Part shown: positions 48,011-57,924 of the stretch, piece by piece
Position numbering within the stretch: the stretch's first letter is position 1
Layout: the number at the start of each line of letters is the position of its first letter
Assembly (NCBI RefSeq): GCF_014647215.1
Contig: NZ_BMOT01000003.1
Location: 1 to 64,000, forward strand
Length of the DNA: 64,000 bases
Reading direction: 5' to 3'
DNA from: Shewanella aestuarii
Lineage (GTDB): Bacteria; Pseudomonadota; Gammaproteobacteria; Enterobacterales; Shewanellaceae
Translations under genes and position numbers: made by a program
The notes under the pieces: model-generated
Told to the model about the DNA's origin: nothing
The model's database searches: none
What the model saw: the letters and a program-made list of their open reading frames with translations, nothing else

Positions 48011-50155
48011 CTAGTTTAAACCACGGCGCTTTAGCAAAGCATCTGTTGTAGGAGCTTGTCCTCTAAAGGATTGGTAAGCTTCCATTGGTGGCACGCTATT
48101 GCCTACTTCGCGGATCGTTTTACGATACTTCATGCCTATTTCACGGTTTAAACCGCCTTGTGTTTGTACATAAGCGAAAGCATCAGCCGCTAAGATCTCA
48201 CTCCACATATAGGCATAGTAACTGGCAGAATACCCACCAGGGAATGAATGCGCAAAGAAGCTTGATTTGTAACGTGGTGGAACCGCAGCAATATCAACGC
48301 CATGCTTTTTGAGAGCCGCGGTTTCAAAGCTGGCGACATCTTGCAGTGGCGCATCAGCGGGCAATGAATGCCATTCTAGGTCCACTAAAGCTGCAGCCAT
48401 GTATTCCAAGGTATCGAACCCTTGGTTAAAGCTGCGTGAGTTAAGTAACTTTTGCAGCAGAGGTTCTGGGATCACTTCACCTGTTTGATAATGTTTAGCA
48501 TAGTTAGCTAGCACTTCGGGATGAGCTGCCCAGTCTTCTTCAAACGTTGATGGAAATTCAACAAAATCACGAGAAACAGACGTGCCAGCTAAGCTTGGAT
48601 ATGTCACTTTGGAGAACATACCATGAGTGCCATGCCCCATCTCATGAAACATAGTCGTGACTTCATCATAGCTGACAAACGTTGGCTCACCGTCAGGGGC
48701 TTTTTTAATGTTCATCACATTAACCACCACTGGCTTGGTCTCTAACAATGTAGATTGACCGACGAAAGAGCTCATCCATGCGCCACCACGTTTCCCTTCA
48801 CGGGCGAAATAGTCGGCGTAGAAAATGGCCATTGAACTACCATCAACATCAAACATTTCATATGCTTTGACATCTTCATGATAGACAGGTAAATCTGGAC
48901 GCGGCTTCAGGGTTACGCCATAAAGTTTTTCAAGGGTAAAAAACACCCCATCTTGTAACACACGTTCAAATTCGAAGTACGGTTTAATGGACGCTGAATC
49001 TAAATCAAATTTATCCTGGCGTACCTTTTCTGCGTAAAACTCCCAATCCCATGGGGCTAGCGTAAAGTCACCACCGGTTTTGGTGATCATCGCTTGTATG
49101 TCGGCAGCTTCTTTTTCGGTATTCGCGACAACCGCAGGCACCATAGACCCAAACATGCTGTAAACTGCTTCAGGCGTTTTTGCCATTTGCGGCGCTAATT
49201 GGTAATCGGCCCAACTTTTAAAGCCTAATAATGCTGCTCGTTCGGCGCGAAGTTGTGCTAATCGAGAAACTAATGATGCGGTTTCGTTTTCACCACTTAA
49301 ACCGCGATTAGCAGAGGCTAACCAGATACGCTCACGCAGTTGACGGTTTTCAAGTTTCGCTAATACCGGTTGGCGAGTCGTGTTTGTGATATTGAGTAAG
49401 TACTTACCAGGATAGCCTTGTGCCTCAGCATCCACTTTAGCGGCTCGAATACTGCTATCTGATAACCCAGCTAATTCTTCAACAGAATCGATGACTACCG
49501 CATTTTGCTTAGTTAATGTCATCAGACGCTGGCTAAACTCATTGGTTAAAGTCGATTGTTCTTCGTTTAATAAGCGTATTTTAGCTTTTTGTGAGTCGGT
49601 TAACTTTGCCCCTGCCAGCACAAAGCGTTGATGATAAACTTCAATCAATCTCACTTCTTCGGCGGTCAAGTTAAGTGCGTGACGCTGTACATGAAGGCTG
49701 TCAATACGGTTGAACAGTGCACTATTGAGATGAATATTATCTGAATGCGCCGCCATAACTGGTGCCATATTGGCTTGTATTTCAAGTAATTGGGGATTGC
49801 TATTTGAACCCGTTAAATTATAGAAAATTTGTGAGGTTCGGGTAAGTAATTCACCGCTGGTTTCCAACGCGACAATGGTGTTATTGAAGCTTGCTTCTTC
49901 CGGATTATTTGCAATATCTAAAACCTGCTGGTAATGCTCTTTTATGCCTTGTTCTAATGCCGGCTGAAAATGTGCATCCTTGATAATGCTGAAGTCGGGC
50001 GCTTGGTACTGCAATGAACTGGGTGTTAGAAGCGGGTTCTGCATTTGGATATTTTGAGTGAGAGTGGTTTGAGCTGTTGATGTGTCATTCGCGATTGAAC
50101 AACCTGTTGCCATTAACGATGTGGCTATTGATGCCGCCAGTAATGCTTTACGCAT
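48011..50155 (-). CDS. dcp: M3-family peptidyl-dipeptidase, lipoprotein (Dcp type)
   Basis: Zinc metallopeptidase that removes C-terminal dipeptides. Zinc motif H504-E-M-G-H508 (FHEMGHGTHGMF) and the M3 C-terminal GGYSASYYAYMWSEI are intact. The N-terminus is a lipoprotein signal (LMATGC, lipid on C19), placing it in the cell envelope, unlike the E. coli enzyme, which has no lipobox. 714 residues; ATG start. Confidence 0.92.
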   Translation of the reverse strand: MRKALLAASIATSLMATGCSIANDTSTAQTTLTQNIQMQNPLLTPSSLQYQAPDFSIIKDAHFQPALEQGIKEHYQQVLDIANNPEEASFNNTIVALETSGELLTRTSQIFYNLTGSNSNPQLLEIQANMAPVMAAHSDNIHLNSALFNRIDSLHVQRHALNLTAEEVRLIEVYHQRFVLAGAKLTDSQKAKIRLLNEEQSTLTNEFSQRLMTLTKQNAVVIDSVEELAGLSDSSIRAAKVDAEAQGYPGKYLLNITNTTRQPVLAKLENRQLRERIWLASANRGLSGENETASLVSRLAQLRAERAALLGFKSWADYQLAPQMAKTPEAVYSMFGSMVPAVVANTEKEAADIQAMITKTGGDFTLAPWDWEFYAEKVRQDKFDLDSASIKPYFEFERVLQDGVFFTLEKLYGVTLKPRPDLPVYHEDVKAYEMFDVDGSSMAIFYADYFAREGKRGGAWMSSFVGQSTLLETKPVVVNVMNIKKAPDGEPTFVSYDEVTTMFHEMGHGTHGMFSKVTYPSLAGTSVSRDFVEFPSTFEEDWAAHPEVLANYAKHYQTGEVIPEPLLQKLLNSRSFNQGFDTLEYMAAALVDLEWHSLPADAPLQDVASFETAALKKHGVDIAAVPPRYKSSFFAHSFPGGYSASYYAYMWSEILAADAFAYVQTQGGLNREIGMKYRKTIREVGNSVPPMEAYQSFRGQAPTTDALLKRRGLN

Positions 50156-50260
50156 ATTATCTATACCTTGAATAAATAGTGCCTATTATTTTTGTGCTGA
50201 CAAGGTAGCAATCCAATCTTAAAAGTGACTTAATCGGTCGAATATTTGGATTTTAGAGTA

Positions 50261-50297
50261 TAAAAAAATGCCGTTTGTAGTTATACAAACGGCATTC
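50261..50297 (-). terminator. Terminator of prs
   Basis: 13-bp stem AATGCCGTTTGTA with its complement around GTTA, followed on the minus strand by TTTTTTA, about 35 nt after the prs stop. Confidence 0.85.
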
Positions 50298-50331
50298 ATA
50301 AAGCGGTATCAGTAAATGATTCGCGTCGTAT

Positions 50332-51279
50332 TTAGTGGCGGAACATTGCTGAGATCGATTCTTCGTTGCTTACACGACGAATCGCTTCAGCAAGTACAGC
50401 TGACATAGTTAGCTGTGAAACTTTATCAACTTTAAGCATTTCAGGGCTTAATGGTACAGTATCAGTTACTATGACTTCATCAATCACTGAGTTAGCAATG
50501 TTTTGAGCAGCATTACCAGAGAAAACTGGGTGAGTCGCATAAGCAAACACGCGGTTAGCGCCATGTTCTTTTAGTGCCTCAGCCGCTTTACATAAGGTGC
50601 CACCGGTATCAATCATGTCGTCGACAATAATACAGTCACGGCCTTGAACGTCACCAATGATATGCATTACCTGAGCAACGTTTGCCTGTGGACGACGTTT
50701 ATCTATGATCGCTAGATCTGAATCATCTAATAATTTAGCAACAGCACGGGCACGCACAACACCACCGATGTCTGGCGACACCACAACTGGGTTGTCTAAT
50801 TTCTTCGCTAACATATCTTCTAGTAACACTGGGCTACCAAATACGTTATCGACAGGCACATCAAAGAAACCTTGAATTTGCTCTGCATGTAAATCACAGG
50901 TTAAAACACGGTCAACACCAACACTTGATAAGAAGTCGGCAACCACTTTAGCGGTAATAGGTACACGAGCGCTGCGTACACGACGGTCTTGGCGAGCGTA
51001 ACCAAAGTAAGGAATTACTGCGGTAATACGGCCAGCAGAAGCACGACGTAGTGCATCAACCATCACGATTAATTCCATTAGGTTATCGTTGGTTGGTGCA
51101 CAGGTAGATTGGATGATAAATACATCTGCACCACGCACGTTTTCGTTAATTTGAACACTGATTTCACCGTCGCTGAAACGGCCTACAACTGCGTCTCCAA
51201 GTTTGCAAAATAAACGGTCGGCAATCTTGGCGGCTAGATTTGGGGTAGCGTTACCAGCAAAGAGCTTGATGTCGGGCAC
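50332..51279 (-). CDS. prs: Ribose-phosphate pyrophosphokinase
   Basis: Makes PRPP from ribose 5-phosphate and ATP for nucleotide, His, Trp and NAD synthesis. Family segments: [32 protein letters not shown] and the PRPP loop [15 protein letters not shown] start at 51279 (GAGG 8 nt upstream) gives 315 residues beginning PDIKLFAGN, the E. coli length; the frame is open to 51339. Order lolB-ispE-prs as in E. coli. Confidence 0.96.
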   Translation of the reverse strand: MPDIKLFAGNATPNLAAKIADRLFCKLGDAVVGRFSDGEISVQINENVRGADVFIIQSTCAPTNDNLMELIVMVDALRRASAGRITAVIPYFGYARQDRRVRSARVPITAKVVADFLSSVGVDRVLTCDLHAEQIQGFFDVPVDNVFGSPVLLEDMLAKKLDNPVVVSPDIGGVVRARAVAKLLDDSDLAIIDKRRPQANVAQVMHIIGDVQGRDCIIVDDMIDTGGTLCKAAEALKEHGANRVFAYATHPVFSGNAAQNIANSVIDEVIVTDTVPLSPEMLKVDKVSQLTMSAVLAEAIRRVSNEESISAMFRH

Positions 51280-51361
51280 TTTATGAACCTCAGGTGTTTG
51301 CTTAAAATTAGTGGCTAAATCAATTTTACGTGTTTGCACTCAAAATTGACTCAGAAGAATA

Positions 51362-52225
51362 TTAATCGAGCTTACTTAATCGCGCTAATAGCGGCGATGT
51401 ATTGAGCCCTTTTGCGACAAAGCCTTTCATGTCAGCCGGTAATTGCGCTAATACGTCAAATGCTTGTTGCGAATGCTTGAATTCCCCAAACACACATGCG
51501 CCTGTTCCGGTCATTCTCGACGGCGCATATTCTACCAGCCAGCTTAAGGCATTGGCAACTTGAGGGTGCTCTTTGATAACTAAATTTTGACAATCATTTG
51601 TCCATTTATTGGACATTAATGTGTCCAAGTGAAGCTTTGGTGTACAACGGGGCAAATCTGGGTGTTGGAAAATACTGCGGGTGCAAACATGGGTGTCGGG
51701 GGTAATCACCAAGTACCAATGTTCTTCTGGTGTAGCGCGTTGAAGTTTTTCACCCACACCTTCTGCAAAAGCGGCTAAACCATTAATAAATACAGGTACA
51801 TCAGCACCTAGCGCTAATCCTAGTTCGGCCAGTTTTGCATTCGATAGGCGCGTATTCCACAGTGCATTTAGCGCCACGAGTGTGGTTGCAGCATCCGATG
51901 AACCGCCACCAAGACCGCCACCCATTGGCAATAATTTTTCTAACCAGATGACAGCGCCACCATGATATCCGCTGTAATCTTTTAACGATTTTGCAGCCTT
52001 AAGAATTAAGTTATCGCTGTCAGGGACAGAATCAGACATATTTGAATGCAGTTGAATTTCTGCGGTTTCAGTAATTTGAAAATCAAGGTAGTCGCAGCGA
52101 TCGATAAATTGAAACAGGGTTTGCAACTCGTGATAACCGTCTTCACGTTGGCCGGTAACGTGTAAAAATAAATTTAATTTTGCAGGCGCAGGCCAGCGCT
52201 TGGAGACCGGAAAAGAGGTTTTCAC
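51362..52225 (-). CDS. ispE: 4-diphosphocytidyl-2-C-methyl-D-erythritol kinase
   Basis: GHMP kinase of the MEP isoprenoid pathway. ATP loop [15 protein letters not shown]-terminal [20 protein letters not shown] with the catalytic Lys/Asp region. 287 residues. GTG start at 52225 with AGGA 7 nt upstream; an overlapping ATG is out of frame. Confidence 0.95.
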   Translation of the reverse strand: MKTSFPVSKRWPAPAKLNLFLHVTGQREDGYHELQTLFQFIDRCDYLDFQITETAEIQLHSNMSDSVPDSDNLILKAAKSLKDYSGYHGGAVIWLEKLLPMGGGLGGGSSDAATTLVALNALWNTRLSNAKLAELGLALGADVPVFINGLAAFAEGVGEKLQRATPEEHWYLVITPDTHVCTRSIFQHPDLPRCTPKLHLDTLMSNKWTNDCQNLVIKEHPQVANALSWLVEYAPSRMTGTGACVFGEFKHSQQAFDVLAQLPADMKGFVAKGLNTSPLLARLSKLD

Positions 52226-52257
52226 ATTATTATCCTATTTATTCTCATGTGGGCTTT

Positions 52258-52863
52258 TTATTTTGGCGTCAAAGCCTGCCATAAATTGGTTTGTATTTTG
52301 ATCTGAATGTCATCACGTTCTATCTTTAACTGCCTTGGCACTAAGGTACCACTTTGCTGCTGCCAGTTAATAAAACTTACCTTCCAGTCTGATTGCGCAT
52401 CAGGACTGCTGAACTGCTTAATTTGGCCTAGTGAATCATAGCTGATAACTTTATCGTTCTTGCCGACTCTTCCTGTCAGCCATAAAGGAATATCACTAAA
52501 GGGAATGGTGATACCACTGATACCTTCTAGTAAGGCTTGGGCGTCATTATCGTGGTAGGTCTTACCCTCTACCTCCAGTGTCGCCAGACCTTGAATATTT
52601 TTTAACGTAAGCACATTGGTACCTAGCGGCGTTGTGAGACGAAGTTCGTTACCTTGAAGATGATGAAACCAATATAGGTTAGTGCTGAATTTGTCAGTTG
52701 AAGACTTGAATGCAATCTTGCCTTGAAGCTCCCAGTTATTCGCTTCTTGAGTATTTGTGACTTCAATTGGCTGGTATTCTTGAGTCGGTAAGGTGCTACA
52801 TCCACTTAACAGCAGTAAAGCCGTGGCTAAGGCAAAATAGTATGATTTTATAAAACGTGGCAA
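52258..52863 (-). CDS. lolB: Outer-membrane lipoprotein receptor LolB
   Basis: Receives lipoproteins from LolA and inserts them into the outer membrane. Lipobox LLSGC with C22; mature region includes NWELQGKIAFKS. 201 residues. The only plausible start is a TTG at 52863. Divergent from hemA, upstream of ispE. Confidence 0.93.
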   Translation of the reverse strand: MPRFIKSYYFALATALLLLSGCSTLPTQEYQPIEVTNTQEANNWELQGKIAFKSSTDKFSTNLYWFHHLQGNELRLTTPLGTNVLTLKNIQGLATLEVEGKTYHDNDAQALLEGISGITIPFSDIPLWLTGRVGKNDKVISYDSLGQIKQFSSPDAQSDWKVSFINWQQQSGTLVPRQLKIERDDIQIKIQTNLWQALTPK

Positions 52864-53075
52864 AAGAGGCTCGTATACAAAACAGAGGATGTCTCTATAA
52901 TACTGCTCATTAGCAAAGTTGTAAAAATGCTTTTGCGATTCAAATTAAGATACTGTTACCAGAAAGAAAAAATTAGACATATATTCGGTTTTGTTAACCC
53001 TATTGTGTTTTTAATCGGGCTGATTAAGTAGAATGGCCTAATTAACGATACCGAGAAGAACTTAGAACGAGTCAG

Positions 53076-54326
53076 ATGAGCCTAGTAGCAATCGGGATAA
53101 ACCATAAAACCGCCACGGTAGATTTGCGTGAGAAAGTCGCTTTTTCGCCAGACAGAATACACGATGCGATGAAAAGCTTGGCCAGTCGCACCTCAACGGG
53201 TGAAGCTGTGATCGTGTCTACCTGTAACCGTACCGAACTTTATTGCAATAACGCCAGCGAAACAGACATTATTGAATGGCTGCAGGATTATCATGGTTTA
53301 AGCCATGAAGAATTGATGCCCTGTATTTACGCCTATAAAGAGCAAGTTGCGGTAAAACATTTGATGCGAGTATCGTCAGGCTTAGATTCTTTGGTGTTGG
53401 GTGAACCGCAAATTCTCGGCCAGGTAAAACAAGCTTTTGCCAAAGCCAAAGAGGCGGGCACAACCGCAATTACCATCGACAGATTGTTTCAAAATACCTT
53501 CTCAGTGGCTAAAAAAGTTCGTACAGAAACAGAAATCGGTGCGGCAGCAGTATCGGTTGCATTCGCCGCAGTGAGCATGGCGAAACATATTTTCTCCAGT
53601 TTAAGTCGCACAAAAGTCCTGTTAATTGGTGCTGGTGAGACAATAGAACTTGTGGCTAAGCACCTTAAAGATAATGAAGTTGCCTCTATTGTTGTCGCCA
53701 ATCGAACTATTGAACGCGCACAGGCCATGTGTGAAGAGTTCAATGCGACTGCAATTACACTGCAGCAAATTCCTGATTACCTTGCAAAGGCGGATATTGT
53801 GATATCCTCTACCGCCAGCCCATTACCCATTTTAGGTAAAGGTATGGTCGAAAAGGCACTCAAACAACGTCGTCACCAACCTATGTTGCTTGTCGATATT
53901 GCTGTGCCAAGAGATATTGAAGCGGAAGTCGGTGAGTTAGACGACGCTTTCCTTTATACTGTGGACGATTTACATAGTATCATTGAACAGAACATGGCTT
54001 CCCGAAAGGAAGCGGCCGAGCAAGCTGAATTAATAACTGAAGAACAATCCCATATATTTATGGAATGGGTTCGTTCTTTAGAGTCTGTTGACAGTATTCG
54101 TGAGTATCGCAGCCAAAGTGTGGCAATTAAAGACGAGTTAGTTGAACGTGCCTTGAACAAATTGGCTCAAGGTGGCGATGGCGAGCAAGTATTATTGGAA
54201 TTAGCGAATAGATTAACCAATCGCCTGATCCACGCACCCACACAAGCGTTAACGGCAGCAAGCCGTCAAGGCGATTTGAATACGTTAGGACAATTAAGAA
54301 TAGCGCTCGGACTCGATAAAAATTAA
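53076..54326 (+). CDS. hemA: Glutamyl-tRNA reductase
   Basis: First committed step of C5 heme biosynthesis: reduces glutamyl-tRNA to glutamate-1-semialdehyde. Catalytic C50 in [23 protein letters not shown] and [14 protein letters not shown] are diagnostic; NADPH domain begins KVLLIGAGE. 416 residues. First gene of hemA-prfA-prmC, divergent from lolB-ispE-prs. Confidence 0.97.
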   Translation: MSLVAIGINHKTATVDLREKVAFSPDRIHDAMKSLASRTSTGEAVIVSTCNRTELYCNNASETDIIEWLQDYHGLSHEELMPCIYAYKEQVAVKHLMRVSSGLDSLVLGEPQILGQVKQAFAKAKEAGTTAITIDRLFQNTFSVAKKVRTETEIGAAAVSVAFAAVSMAKHIFSSLSRTKVLLIGAGETIELVAKHLKDNEVASIVVANRTIERAQAMCEEFNATAITLQQIPDYLAKADIVISSTASPLPILGKGMVEKALKQRRHQPMLLVDIAVPRDIEAEVGELDDAFLYTVDDLHSIIEQNMASRKEAAEQAELITEEQSHIFMEWVRSLESVDSIREYRSQSVAIKDELVERALNKLAQGGDGEQVLLELANRLTNRLIHAPTQALTAASRQGDLNTLGQLRIALGLDKN

Positions 54327-54340
54327 GGTTAGCGAGCTAA

Positions 54341-55426
54341 ATGAAAGAATCCGTTATCCGCAAGCTTGAAGGCTTGCTTGAGCGAAATGAAGAAGTACTG
54401 GCTTTATTATCTGATGCTGGCGTGATCGCCGATCAAGAGCGTTTTCGCGCACTATCAAAAGAATATTCTCAACTTGAAGATGTCGTAAAAGGTTTCAAAG
54501 ATTTTCAACAAGCCCAAGTAGACCTTGAGTCTGCAAAGGAAATGCTTGAAGAAGATGACGCCGAAATGCGTGAAATGGCCCAAGAAGAAATCAAACAGGC
54601 GAAAGTTGAATTAGTCCGTTTAGAAGATGAATTGCAAATTCTGTTACTGCCTAAAGATCCCAACGATGATACCAATGCGTTTATGGAAATTCGTGCCGGA
54701 GCAGGTGGTGATGAAGCGGCTATTTTTGCTGGCGATCTATATCGTATGTACAGCAAGTATGCAGAAGCAAATCGTTGGCAGATGGAAATCATGAGCGTCA
54801 ACGAAGGCGAACATGGCGGCTTTAAAGAGATAATCGTTAAAGTCAGTGGTGAAAGCGTTTACGGCCGCTTGAAGTATGAATCTGGTGGACACCGTGTACA
54901 GCGTGTTCCTGAAACCGAATCTCAGGGGCGTGTGCATACCTCAGCATGTACCGTGGTTGTGATGCATGAAGTGCCTGAAGCCGAAGCGATTTCAATTAAC
55001 CCAGCTGATTTAAAAGTAGATACGTTCCGCGCATCTGGTGCCGGTGGGCAGCACGTTAACAAAACTGACTCCGCGATTCGTATTACCCATATTCCATCGG
55101 GTATTATTGTTGAGTGTCAGGATCAACGTTCGCAGCACAAAAACCGTGCGCAAGCGATGAGTGTTTTGGCGGCTCGAATTCAAGCCGTTGAAGATGAAAA
55201 ACGTCGCAGTGAAGAAGAATCGACGCGTCGTAGCCTAGTGGCTAGTGGCGATCGCTCTGAGCGTATTAGAACTTACAATTACCCACAAGGTCGAGTCAGT
55301 GACCATCGCATCAACTTAACGCTTTATCGCTTAGGTGAAGTGATGGAAGGTGATTTGAATGCATTACTAGATCCGATTATGCAAGAGCATCAAGCGGACT
55401 TACTTGCAGCCTTGTCTGGCGACTAA
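54341..55426 (+). CDS. prfA: Peptide chain release factor 1
   Basis: Reads UAA and UAG stop codons. GGQ hydrolysis motif at 235-237 ([12 protein letters not shown]); the codon-recognition tripeptide is P190-E-T192 (E. coli has PAT). 361 residues. It follows hemA by 14 bp; its product is methylated at the GGQ glutamine by PrmC, encoded next. Confidence 0.97.
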   Translation: MKESVIRKLEGLLERNEEVLALLSDAGVIADQERFRALSKEYSQLEDVVKGFKDFQQAQVDLESAKEMLEEDDAEMREMAQEEIKQAKVELVRLEDELQILLLPKDPNDDTNAFMEIRAGAGGDEAAIFAGDLYRMYSKYAEANRWQMEIMSVNEGEHGGFKEIIVKVSGESVYGRLKYESGGHRVQRVPETESQGRVHTSACTVVVMHEVPEAEAISINPADLKVDTFRASGAGGQHVNKTDSAIRITHIPSGIIVECQDQRSQHKNRAQAMSVLAARIQAVEDEKRRSEEESTRRSLVASGDRSERIRTYNYPQGRVSDHRINLTLYRLGEVMEGDLNALLDPIMQEHQADLLAALSGD

Positions 55427-55435
55427 GGACATCTT

Positions 55436-56290
55436 TTGCCCCAGTCATCTTATTCAACCATAGTTGAAGCCCAACAATGGGCTTTTTCACAACTAGCAGC
55501 AACCTCTGAATCTGCCCACGTAGATGCAGAGGCATTGCTGGTTCATTGTCTCAATAAATCGCGTAGTTTCTTATATACTTGGCCTGAAAAAACATTGACG
55601 GTCGAGCAATTTAAAAACTTTCAGCAAATGGTCAAAAAACGTCAACAAGGCATGCCTGTCGCGCATATTATTGGCGAGCGTGAATTTTGGTCGTTACCTT
55701 TTATTGTTAATGAGTCGACACTCATTCCGCGCCCAGATACTGAGATTTTAGTTGAAACAGCACTTAATCTTGACGTGCGTTTTAATGCTAGAGTGCTGGA
55801 TTTAGGCACAGGGACGGGGGCAATTGCATTATCCATTGCCCATGAAAGGCCTAAATGGCGAATTACTGCGATTGATAAAGTGCCTGAAGCGGTAGCGCTA
55901 GCCAAAGCCAATCGTGCCAATCTTAACCTTGAACAAGTTGAGATTTTACAATCAGATTGGTTTAGTGCGGTCAAAGATAGAGACTTTGATTTGATTGTCT
56001 CTAACCCGCCATATATTGATGAGCAAGACGAGCATTTGCACATGGGTGATGTTCGCTTTGAACCGCAAAGTGCCTTAACTGCTGCGGACGAAGGCTTTGC
56101 CGATCTTTATCATATTGCTGATAAAGCTCGTGAACATTTATTACCTGGCGGTTTCTTATTGCTTGAACATGGTTATCAGCAAGCGATAAAAGTGAGACAG
56201 AAATTGATTGATTTAGGATACCAAGACGTAGCAACTGTGCGCGACTTTGGCAGCAATGATCGCTGCACCATAGGAACATGGACTGAATAG
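55436..56290 (+). CDS. prmC: Release-factor glutamine methyltransferase PrmC
   Basis: N5-glutamine methyltransferase modifying the GGQ motif of RF1 and RF2. SAM site LDLGTGTGAIAL (121-132) and substrate motif N190-P-P-Y193. 284 residues. TTG start at 55436, supported by AAGGA 6 nt upstream; 9 bp after prfA. Confidence 0.95.
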   Translation: MPQSSYSTIVEAQQWAFSQLAATSESAHVDAEALLVHCLNKSRSFLYTWPEKTLTVEQFKNFQQMVKKRQQGMPVAHIIGEREFWSLPFIVNESTLIPRPDTEILVETALNLDVRFNARVLDLGTGTGAIALSIAHERPKWRITAIDKVPEAVALAKANRANLNLEQVEILQSDWFSAVKDRDFDLIVSNPPYIDEQDEHLHMGDVRFEPQSALTAADEGFADLYHIADKAREHLLPGGFLLLEHGYQQAIKVRQKLIDLGYQDVATVRDFGSNDRCTIGTWTE

Positions 56291-56314
56291 CGATCGTAGC
56301 TGATGCTATTGGAA

Positions 56315-56354
56315 AGCGGTTAGTTTATCGAGTAAACTAGCCGCTATTTTATTT
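56315..56354 (+). terminator. Hairpin between prmC and sirB2 (terminator or attenuator)
   Basis: 13-bp stem (AGCGGTTAGTTTA with TAAACTAGCCGCT, one G-T pair) and a 5-nt loop, followed by ATTTTATTT. It would end or lower transcription before the sirB genes. Confidence 0.65.
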
Positions 56355-56377
56355 ATGCCCAACTGAGAACAACAATA

Positions 56378-56773
56378 ATGGAAACATTTTACAGTTTATA
56401 TCCAGCGGTAAAGCATACTCATTTAATGTTTATTGCTTTGAGCGTCGCGTTTTTTATTTTGCGCTTTGTACTGCATATTCGCCAATCGCCGCTTATGGAC
56501 AGAAAATTTCTTAAAGTGGCACCGCATGTAATTGATACTTTCTTATTAGTGTCAGGCTTTACCCTTTGCTTTATGATCAAGCAGTATCCGTTTGTGGATC
56601 CATGGATGACCGAAAAAATCATCTGTGTTGTGGCATACATTGTATTAGGGATCATGGCACTTAAATCTAACCGAAATAAACTGTTCAAGTTTTTTGCCTT
56701 TATTGGTGCAATCGGTTGGTTAGTGTTAGCGGCCAAGCTGGCTCATTTTAAACAAGTCGTATTAATGGGTTAA
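56378..56773 (+). CDS. sirB2: SirB2 family membrane protein
   Basis: 131 residues with four membrane helices. SirB2/YchQ family; N-terminal YPAVKHTHLMFIALSV is typical. Role unknown. Order prmC-sirB2-sirB1-kdsA mirrors prmC-ychQ-ychA-kdsA of E. coli. Confidence 0.9.
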   Translation: METFYSLYPAVKHTHLMFIALSVAFFILRFVLHIRQSPLMDRKFLKVAPHVIDTFLLVSGFTLCFMIKQYPFVDPWMTEKIICVVAYIVLGIMALKSNRNKLFKFFAFIGAIGWLVLAAKLAHFKQVVLMG

Positions 56774-56783
56774 TTGATTTTTA

Positions 56784-57572
56784 ATGGCAAAACTTCAACT
56801 TGATGATGCAGTTTCTATACCTGAAACTGCATTTGAGCTTTCTGAACATTTAGGTTTTTCTCGCGCTCAACCTGCCTTATGGGCATGGTATGAAATTGCT
56901 GGCTCAGTATTGAGCCATTATGTTGTGGATCAAAACGCGCGCTTACAAAGACTATTCAACTGGTTTTATAATGATTTAGGTTTTCAAGCACGGGAAGATT
57001 ACTTCAGCGTGGAAGCCGCAGATCTGTGTTTTTGTGTGTTAAAAAGGCAGGGTAACAGTACTACGCTTGCAACCTTATTGGTGCTTTTGGCAAAGCAGCT
57101 AGATTTACCTTTAGATGCAGTGTTACTGCCAGGGCAAACGGTATTACGTAGCTTATTGAATGATAAAATCAGCTACTTTGACCCATTAACGGGTAAAGAG
57201 TTAAGCCGACATCAGTTACACTCTTTAGTGCGTGGTGAGCTTGGTAATGCCGCTAAATTGAAACCGAGCCATATTAAGCCTGCCACACTTAAGCGCTTAA
57301 TTAGTCGTATGCTGCATGAATTAAAAGCGGGTTGTATTGTTAGCCAAAAATTTGAGCAAGCGATGGAGTGCTGTAATTTATTGTTGCAATGGCATCCAGA
57401 TGACGTGCATCTTAATCGCGAGCGTGCTTTTATTGCTCAGCAACTTGGGTGCATAAAAGTGGCGATGTCTGATTTGCAGCACTTTATTGATAATAGCCCG
57501 CATGATCCTGTTATCGAATTGGTTAAAATGCAATTAAAGGAATTGAGCCAACACTCGCAAATTTATCATTAA
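56784..57572 (+). CDS. sirB1: SirB1 family transglutaminase-like/TPR protein
   Basis: 262 residues of the SirB1/YchA family: transglutaminase-like N-terminal domain (about 35-170) and C-terminal TPR-like helices (about 190-255). Biochemical role unknown. 10 bp after sirB2. Its stop codon lies in a 14-bp hairpin that probably ends the transcript. Confidence 0.9.
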   Translation: MAKLQLDDAVSIPETAFELSEHLGFSRAQPALWAWYEIAGSVLSHYVVDQNARLQRLFNWFYNDLGFQAREDYFSVEAADLCFCVLKRQGNSTTLATLLVLLAKQLDLPLDAVLLPGQTVLRSLLNDKISYFDPLTGKELSRHQLHSLVRGELGNAAKLKPSHIKPATLKRLISRMLHELKAGCIVSQKFEQAMECCNLLLQWHPDDVHLNRERAFIAQQLGCIKVAMSDLQHFIDNSPHDPVIELVKMQLKELSQHSQIYH

Positions 57573-57602
57573 CAAATCAGGCTCTTTTGAGCCTGATTTG
57601 TT
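57571..57602 (+). terminator. Hairpin terminator after sirB1
   Basis: Perfect 14-bp stem AACAAATCAGGCTC/GAGCCTGATTTGTT around TTTT, overlapping the sirB1 stop codon. The following T-run is short, so efficiency is uncertain. Confidence 0.6.
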
Positions 57603-57924
57603 ATGATACGTCGGTTCAATATACACATGTATCAATACCCTGTATTTGAAAAAGGAAACGGGTCAGCTTGTTCTTGGTTTATATCATAGGGTGTTTGTCT
57701 TAGTTGTGGACAACTTGCCTTGATTAAATCGTGGCATGAGTTGCTTCCAGACAAGTAAACAACTTGGTTGCAATTACAAGTCAGCCGACTCTGTTGGCTA
57801 AATAATCTCATTTAGCTCAAATGATTATGGTTTAGTTATTAGAATAAAAATAAACAGTAAAAAATAATAAAATAAAATTAAGCGAAAATCGCTTTTACAC
57901 TGCATTTGCAAGGGAGAAAATTGC
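57603..57924. other. Intergenic region upstream of the DUF819 gene
   Basis: No coding frame. Strongly AT-rich towards the right end, consistent with a promoter for the DUF819-kdsA unit, though no clear -35/-10 pair could be fixed. GGGAG before the ATG at 57925 is a good ribosome-binding site. Confidence 0.35.

Noticed and set aside
54908..54916. RF1 tripeptide PET instead of PAT as a sign of altered stop-codon use
   Set aside because: The middle residue of PxT varies among RF1 proteins; nothing else suggests recoding.
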